Below the pieces are notes generated by a model. That model saw only the letters and a list, made by a program, of their open reading frames with translations. It was not told the DNA's origin and did not search any database. From Synchiropus splendidus (Eukaryota; Chordata; Actinopteri; Syngnathiformes; Callionymidae), in contig NC_071350.1 of NCBI RefSeq assembly GCF_027744825.2, positions 1,612,001 through 1,676,000 of the forward strand: a stretch of 64,000 nt of DNA, in the 5' to 3' direction. Shown here piece by piece: positions 60,000 through 64,000 of this stretch (position 1 is the stretch's first letter; every line of letters begins with the position of its first letter). The position numbers were made by a program, and so were the translations under genes.

Positions 60000-61418
60000 A
60001 TGATGGAGGGAATGGTGCTGAGAACCGAACAGGTGGGAGAAATATACAACGAAGACTTGGGAAATGTTAGCCCAGCCAGACCTTGGGGGCCAGGAAACAT
60101 TCAGCCAGGCTACCAACCTCCCGAGAATCAGATTTACCTCTATGACCCAAACTTACTGATGGTGACTCAATGGCAGAAAGACGTCGTGAGTGTGTATGAG
60201 GACTGGGAGGAGTGCGTCGTCAGGGAGCATGATGAATTGTGGCATGGGGGGCTTGGTACACAACATTACCAAGGAGGATATTGTCCTAGTGGTTACTATG
60301 AGTGGATCGAAAGGTTGTTGAAAGACAGATCAGTGGTGCCCACGGCACTTGGTTGGCATATGCAAGGACCAGTCACTTGGGAAAAATTCGCCCGACTGGT
60401 GATGAGTGGAGCTAAGGAGGAAGCAATGCCGGTGTTGAAGGGAAATCGCGACTGGAGGCGCCCTGCCATGCTCCAACAGTACAAACGGCAACTCGGGAGG
60501 CCCGCCCCCCGGAGAGCAAACCCGGCGAGACGTTGGGCAAGGAGAGCCGCGACATCCAGTAGCACAGAGGTGGCCTCTGGAGGGAGAAGCAATCTCCCGT
60601 CCAATGACGAGACACCTGCCAGCTCGGAGTCGGTAGCTACTCCAGCCCCAAGGGCACCCAAGTGTCGGAGGGCCTCCGTGTCTGTACCGATGTACCCTGA
60701 GCCAGCGCGGTCCTCTCCCGAACCACTGCCGAATGCCCCACCACCTTCAGAAAGTAGTGCAGTTGAGGACAGCCAGGAAGAACAGCCAGATCACCAAGGA
60801 GATGCCAGCGCAGCAAATTGTGCTTATTGTAAGGGAGAATTAGTAGCCCTTAAAGATCCACTCCTTTGTAAGCACGATGGCCATATCTTGGGAAGTTGCC
60901 ACCTGTGTGGGTTAAACATGAGGGACATCAGCTTTGTCTTCCCTGATGTTGGACAGTTCGTAGCAGGCCCCGTTAATGACTCTCACACGGGGACAGATGG
61001 CCCTGTGGAGATGAACCCCGGAAGCATGCTAAACCCTGTACCCCCGGCATCACCAAGACGCCAGACACCTTCTCCTCAAACTGAAGACTCCAGTGATCTG
61101 TGCCCCACATCTTCTCAATCTGCAAGCCACTCGACTCCAGCCCCACGAAATGAATATTCACCCAGTACTCCCCAAGATGAGGTTCCAGGTCCCGCAGCGT
61201 CTGAGGATTGTGGTGGAGAACCTAATGACTACACTGCCCCTTTGACGTCCAGCCCTACGTCGCCTGGTGTGCCAAGATCGGCATCGGCGCTGATGTGGAT
61301 CTGCTACTACGTGAACATGATGAGAGAATTGGATGATCTCGAGTCACTGCTGAGACAACGAAATGATGACGACGAAGGAATCGGACCACTGGACTTTGAC
61401 GAATTGGACAAATGGTGA
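60000..61418 (+). CDS. Transactivator-like 3' accessory protein, 472 aa or longer
   Basis: The frame is open from 59901; the first ATG is at 60000, giving 472 codons. It may really start upstream in the split 59428 segment. Numbering from 59910: a Trp/Tyr-rich folded region to about 180; a basic stretch at about 191-214 (RRANPARRWARRAA) that could be a nuclear signal; a long Ser/Pro-rich linker; a zinc-binding cluster C304-X2-C307-X12-C320-X-H322-X7-C330-X2-C333, like part of a RING or treble-clef finger; a second Ser/Pro-rich linker; and an acidic-hydrophobic end (LDFDELDKW) typical of activation domains. The last gene before the 3' LTR, with this layout, matches the place of the foamy transactivator Tas/Bel1. 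I see no clear sequence match, so the role is inference. It stops 14 nt before the polypurine tract. Confidence 0.65.
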   Translation: MMEGMVLRTEQVGEIYNEDLGNVSPARPWGPGNIQPGYQPPENQIYLYDPNLLMVTQWQKDVVSVYEDWEECVVREHDELWHGGLGTQHYQGGYCPSGYYEWIERLLKDRSVVPTALGWHMQGPVTWEKFARLVMSGAKEEAMPVLKGNRDWRRPAMLQQYKRQLGRPAPRRANPARRWARRAATSSSTEVASGGRSNLPSNDETPASSESVATPAPRAPKCRRASVSVPMYPEPARSSPEPLPNAPPPSESSAVEDSQEEQPDHQGDASAANCAYCKGELVALKDPLLCKHDGHILGSCHLCGLNMRDISFVFPDVGQFVAGPVNDSHTGTDGPVEMNPGSMLNPVPPASPRRQTPSPQTEDSSDLCPTSSQSASHSTPAPRNEYSPSTPQDEVPGPAASEDCGGEPNDYTAPLTSSPTSPGVPRSASALMWICYYVNMMRELDDLESLLRQRNDDDEGIGPLDFDELDKW

Positions 61419-61432
61419 AGGAAGATATTTTC

Positions 61433-61441
61433 GGAGGGGGA
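61433..61441 (+). other. 3' polypurine tract
   Basis: GGAGGGGGA lies directly against the TGTTG start of the 3' LTR. It is the RNase H-resistant primer for plus-strand DNA. Confidence 0.85.
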
Positions 61442-61581
61442 TGTTGTATATACTGGAAGTTCAAAAATATTATAATCAAAACCTGCTAAATAATATTTGG
61501 TATTGTTTCTGTTTTTATCATTAATGGACCTGCTAAATATTATTTAACGGACGTCGGTGTGTCTTCAAAGCTGTGTGTGGC

Positions 61582-61588
61582 TATATAA
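61582..61588 (+). promoter_or_regulatory. 3' LTR TATA box
   Basis: TATATAA in the same context as in the 5' LTR, but here only about 40 bp downstream of the U3 deletion point, with no enhancer-like motifs left upstream. Confidence 0.75.
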
Positions 61589-61990
61589 GCGCTCGGAGAT
61601 GTGACCCTGGGTTCTTGCTCTTTTTGGATCTTCGCCCGCGTCTGTCCGCTGTAATGTTTTATATCTTATCTTGGGACGGTGCTCTTGCTGTTTGCTCTCG
61701 GACCATTTGATTTTAACTCATCTTTTATTTCTCTCTTACTATTTTTGAATTAATCCTTTTTATTGCAGTAATTTTGATTATATGATTTTGAAGTATTTAT
61801 TGATTATACGGTCTTTGAAGTATTTTTGATTATATGGTTTTTGAAGTATATGTACTAGTACCAGCGTCTGGCGGTACTTTTGATATTGTTGGGTATCAGC
61901 GTCTGGCGATACCCTTGAGTTTATGGATTTTATTATTTTTGGTTGACTTTTATTAATTTTTTGAAGAAACATTTTTGTGACAAAAAACAT

Positions 61991-61996
61991 AATAAA
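61991..61996 (+). terminator. 3' LTR poly(A) signal AATAAA
   Basis: AATAAA identical to the 5' copy. This one would end viral transcripts, about 400 bp after the TATA box. Confidence 0.75.
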
Positions 61997-62574
61997 ATTG
62001 AGTACGAATTAAGTACTGAAAAGGCACAACGGCGTTGATCCCTGACTACTAAAGAATCAACTGGCTCCTACCTACTACCATCAATTGGGTTATAGGTGAG
62101 TTACTGTTTGATTTCCTCCTGTTGCACATGTAATGAGTGTCTCACATGGTAGCATTATTCCATCCTGAATTATTGTGTCAATGATTAGGTGGTAGTTTTA
62201 GGCATTTATGGGGAAAATGTTATTTGAAAGGAATGGATTTAGGATCCGATCATGAGTCCCTAAACGAAGTTAAGTAAAGAGACTACGGTAAGGTGTAGCA
62301 TTGTAAGGTCAAGAACCTGTTTCTAAACAGGTCGGGCTAATTAAATAACCCGCTCAGTGAAGCGCCGACACTACTCACTAATATAATAAGGTATAGTTGA
62401 TACGCTTGTTATAGTCTTAGAACCGTGTCCGCAACAAGAGGCTGACTGAGTTGACCAACCGAGGGGCCCTTTACCAGAGAGGCAAAGGGAGGTAGTGTGC
62501 TCGGAACTAGGGACGGCTTATGTTATAGCCAATCGCCTTGTACACAAGACCTTGAAAACCTAAACCCGACGACA

Positions 62575-62579
62575 CGCAT
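62575..62579. repeat. Target-site duplication, right copy (CGCAT)
   Basis: Matches 49666-49670 and continues straight into satellite sequence (CGCATTGTGCCATAAC). Confidence 0.9.
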
Positions 62580-62922
62580 TGTGCCATAACTTTGCATAAA
62601 GCTTCAGAACATGAAATTTTCACATCCCACTATAGCAGAAATGGTCTTTCTAGTAGTTGCACATCAAATCTAAGCTGTCTGAAGTGTATTTCAAAAGTTA
62701 TCAACTTTTTTCTGTTTGGCGTTCCGGAATCGACCTTATCTCAGGCTGAAATTGCGTTTTCTCCATTGTGCCATAATTTTGCAGGGAAGCTTCAGAACAT
62801 GAAATTTTCACCTCCCACAATGGCAGAAAGGGTCTTTCTAGTAGTTGCACATCACATCTAAGCTGTCTGAAGTGTTTTTCCAAAGTTATCAACATTTTTA
62901 TGTTTGGCGTTCCGGAACCCAC
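62575..62922. repeat. 188-bp satellite, resumed (about 1.9 monomers)
   Basis: The monomer interrupted by the provirus continues here, with the short GCATAAAGCTTC variant, followed by most of a second monomer. It breaks off within GGAACCCAC, where a normal monomer would continue CTTATCTC, so the array is cut at 62922 by other DNA. Confidence 0.95.
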
Positions 62923-63207
62923 TGTAGTGATTCCTTCTCCAGAGATTCAAGCATGGACCTGGTGAACGTTTCTGGAATGTGTAACTTCAACTCGGAGACA
63001 TCTCCTTGAGTTCCCACCATGCCTTTGGCAGCTCAGAGGTTTCTCAACCCTCCGATAAGGACCATAAATCATTGGAATGGTCAAAGGGGGGAGAGACTAG
63101 AGCAACAGTCCAGGATGCTGTGCCGTAAGAGGAAAAAACCCTGAACAACTCGTGAACCCTGTTTGGTGGGGGACACACACAGCTCCCCCTTTTCCAGGTT
63201 CCAGATG

Positions 63208-63213
63208 AATAAA
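63208..63213 (+). terminator. AATAAA motif in 3' flank
   Basis: AATAAA in the context ATGAATAAAGAC. A second copy is at 63491-63496 within a small inverted repeat (TTTTATT ... AATAAAA). No linked gene is visible, so use as poly(A) signals is uncertain. Confidence 0.25.
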
Positions 63214-63593
63214 GACAGACTTATATGTGAATGTGTCTTAATGTGTATTTCTGAAAAAGGACTTTTGTTTCCCACTTAACCCATGATTTCCACAGGATGT
63301 TCCAGCAAACCAGATGCCCTGAACATGTGATGTTAAACTTGACATGAATGGTTGATTGTTATGTTGATCATTATAAGAAGACAATGTGCTAGAATGGTCA
63401 TGTTTGGTGTCGTTTGAATGCTTGAATTGAGATGGGAAAGTTTTGACAGATTGTGAGCAACTTTACAACTCAGGTAATGTTTTATTGTCAAATAAAACTC
63501 TGGTACTGGGGGGATCAAAATCTCCCATCTCAAGACTGGAATTTACGACCCCGTTGGAGGAGGAGGAGGAAGGCCAGGCTTGGAAATCCTCGT

Positions 63594-63668
63594 CCAATCA
63601 GCAATAGGTGATGGAACTCCTTCAACCAATCAAGACTGGACAAGGAGACTCTTCATGAGAGTTTAAAA
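63594..63668 (+). promoter_or_regulatory. CCAAT-CCAAT-TATA promoter-like region
   Basis: CCAAT at 63594-63598 and 63626-63630 and TTTAAAA at 63662-63668 are spaced as in many polymerase II and LTR promoters. Transcription would start near 63690-63700, at the edge of a C/T-rich stretch. Confidence 0.4.
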
Positions 63669-64000
63669 GACCCAGTTTACAGAGGTTCATCGCTCTGTTC
63701 AGCTCTCTGTTCAGCCCTCTGTGCTCCTGTCTTACCCCGTTGCTCTTTTCCCCTCTGTCCCTCTGTTGCCCTCGGTTGCGCTCTTTCCCCTCCTTCTGCC
63801 GAGTCCTCTGGCTCCTTCGCCTCCTACAACCAACTACAACCAACTTCTCCGACGGTTCCTGCTCAAGTTCCTGCAAAGACTCTTGCTTCTCCTCCACCCT
63901 TGAAGCCGTGCCAGCGTTCCACTCGCTGCCCATCCAAGTGTGAGAGTGATTGAGGAACTTCTCCAAAGTTGCACGTCGCCCTCGTCCTCCAACGGTCTGC

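Larger units (their letters stand above)
49671..62574 (+). mobile_element. Complex endogenous retrovirus, gag-pol deleted, env and accessory genes retained
   Basis: A provirus of 12,904 bp: 5' LTR, primer binding site, leader, integrase remnant, an accessory frame, a 1494-codon env, a membrane-protein frame, a transactivator-like frame, polypurine tract and 3' LTR. The env topology (cytoplasmic leader, signal-anchor, furin sites, C-terminal anchor) and the accessory genes after env recall spumaviruses. However, the tRNA-Lys3-type primer site is the one used by lentiviruses, and the 5-bp duplication also differs from the 4 bp usual for foamy viruses. Fish foamy-like viruses or another deep retroviral lineage are possible; the RT that would settle this is deleted. 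Low LTR divergence and an unbroken env indicate a recent insertion. Confidence 0.95.
61442..62574 (+). repeat. 3' LTR (1133 bp), U3-deleted
   Basis: Starts TGTTG and ends CGACA, followed by the CGCAT duplication. Relative to the 5' LTR it lacks 376 bp of U3 (joined at 61543/61544) and 19 bp in R. Nine substitutions separate the two, all between 61442 and about 61909; positions 61910-62574 have none. The TATA box, R repeats, AATAAA and U5 hairpin are kept; the CRE, E-box and GTTTGAA motifs are lost. Confidence 0.95.
62923..64000 (+). mobile_element. Non-satellite DNA, possibly the start of a second LTR element
   Basis: Sequence abruptly leaves the satellite with TGTAGTGATTCC. A start with TG at a clean break in a satellite suggests an LTR edge. 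No internal gene or second end is in the window. It contains two AATAAA motifs, a GGA-rich tract (63556-63573), two CCAAT boxes, a TATA-like TTTAAAA and a C/T-rich stretch after 63718. Any open frames here are short and low-complexity. It could equally be ordinary flanking DNA with a polymerase II promoter. Confidence 0.35.

Noticed and set aside
60296..60661. Minus-strand frame of 121 codons opposite the 3' accessory gene
   Set aside because: Antisense shadow of a GC-rich, Pro/Ser-coding region.
49671..62574. Assignment to lentiviruses from the tRNA-Lys3 primer site
   Set aside because: Primer choice alone is not diagnostic, and the Env layout and 3' genes do not resemble lentiviral ones.
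63622..63966. 114-codon minus-strand frame and overlapping plus-strand frames near the window end
   Set aside because: They arise from low-complexity C/T-rich sequence in a promoter-like region and have no recognisable domain.

Overview
The window is vertebrate nuclear DNA, probably from a fish or amphibian; nothing in it identifies the species. About 78% of it (1-49670, resuming at 62575-62922) is one tandem satellite with a monomer near 188 bp. The monomers are arranged in nested higher-order repeats: a 1878-bp ten-mer repeated almost three times at 4085-9530, a very homogeneous core at about 14.8-33.7 kb with 4-, 11-, 18-, 22- and 23-mer shifts, and older, patchier flanks. The many 60-145 codon reading frames in the satellite come from the repeat itself and are not genes.

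A young, complex endogenous retrovirus (49671-62574, 12.9 kb) is inserted in the satellite. It is bounded by a 5-bp target duplication (CGCAT). It has two TG...CA LTRs, an 18-nt tRNA-Lys3-type primer binding site and a polypurine tract. Nearly all of gag-pol is gone. Only a possible gag start and the second half of integrase remain, including the D-35-E pair. The rest is well preserved: (i) an accessory frame that begins inside integrase and runs to env, with a Cys cluster and a basic tail, broken by one -1 frame change; (ii) an intact, unusually long env of 1494 codons with a foamy-virus-like topology (cytoplasmic leader, signal-anchor, two furin-type sites, C-terminal membrane anchor); (iii) a 216-residue multi-pass membrane protein downstream of env; (iv) a 3' reading frame ending in a zinc-binding cluster and an acidic tail, which looks like a transactivator, with its upstream part separated by one stop and one frame change. 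Restoring a normal-sized gag-pol would make the parent provirus about 17-18 kb (inference), very large for a retrovirus.

The two LTRs differ by nine substitutions, all in the U3/R part, while the last 665 bp are identical. The 3' LTR has also lost 376 bp of U3 that holds the enhancer-like motifs. This suggests a recent insertion followed by partial conversion and deletion.

After 348 bp of resumed satellite, the sequence changes at 62923 to non-satellite DNA beginning with TG. It carries CCAAT and TATA-like motifs and may be the start of a second LTR element cut by the window end. The layout suggests a pericentromeric or centromere-adjacent array acting as a landing site for retroelements.
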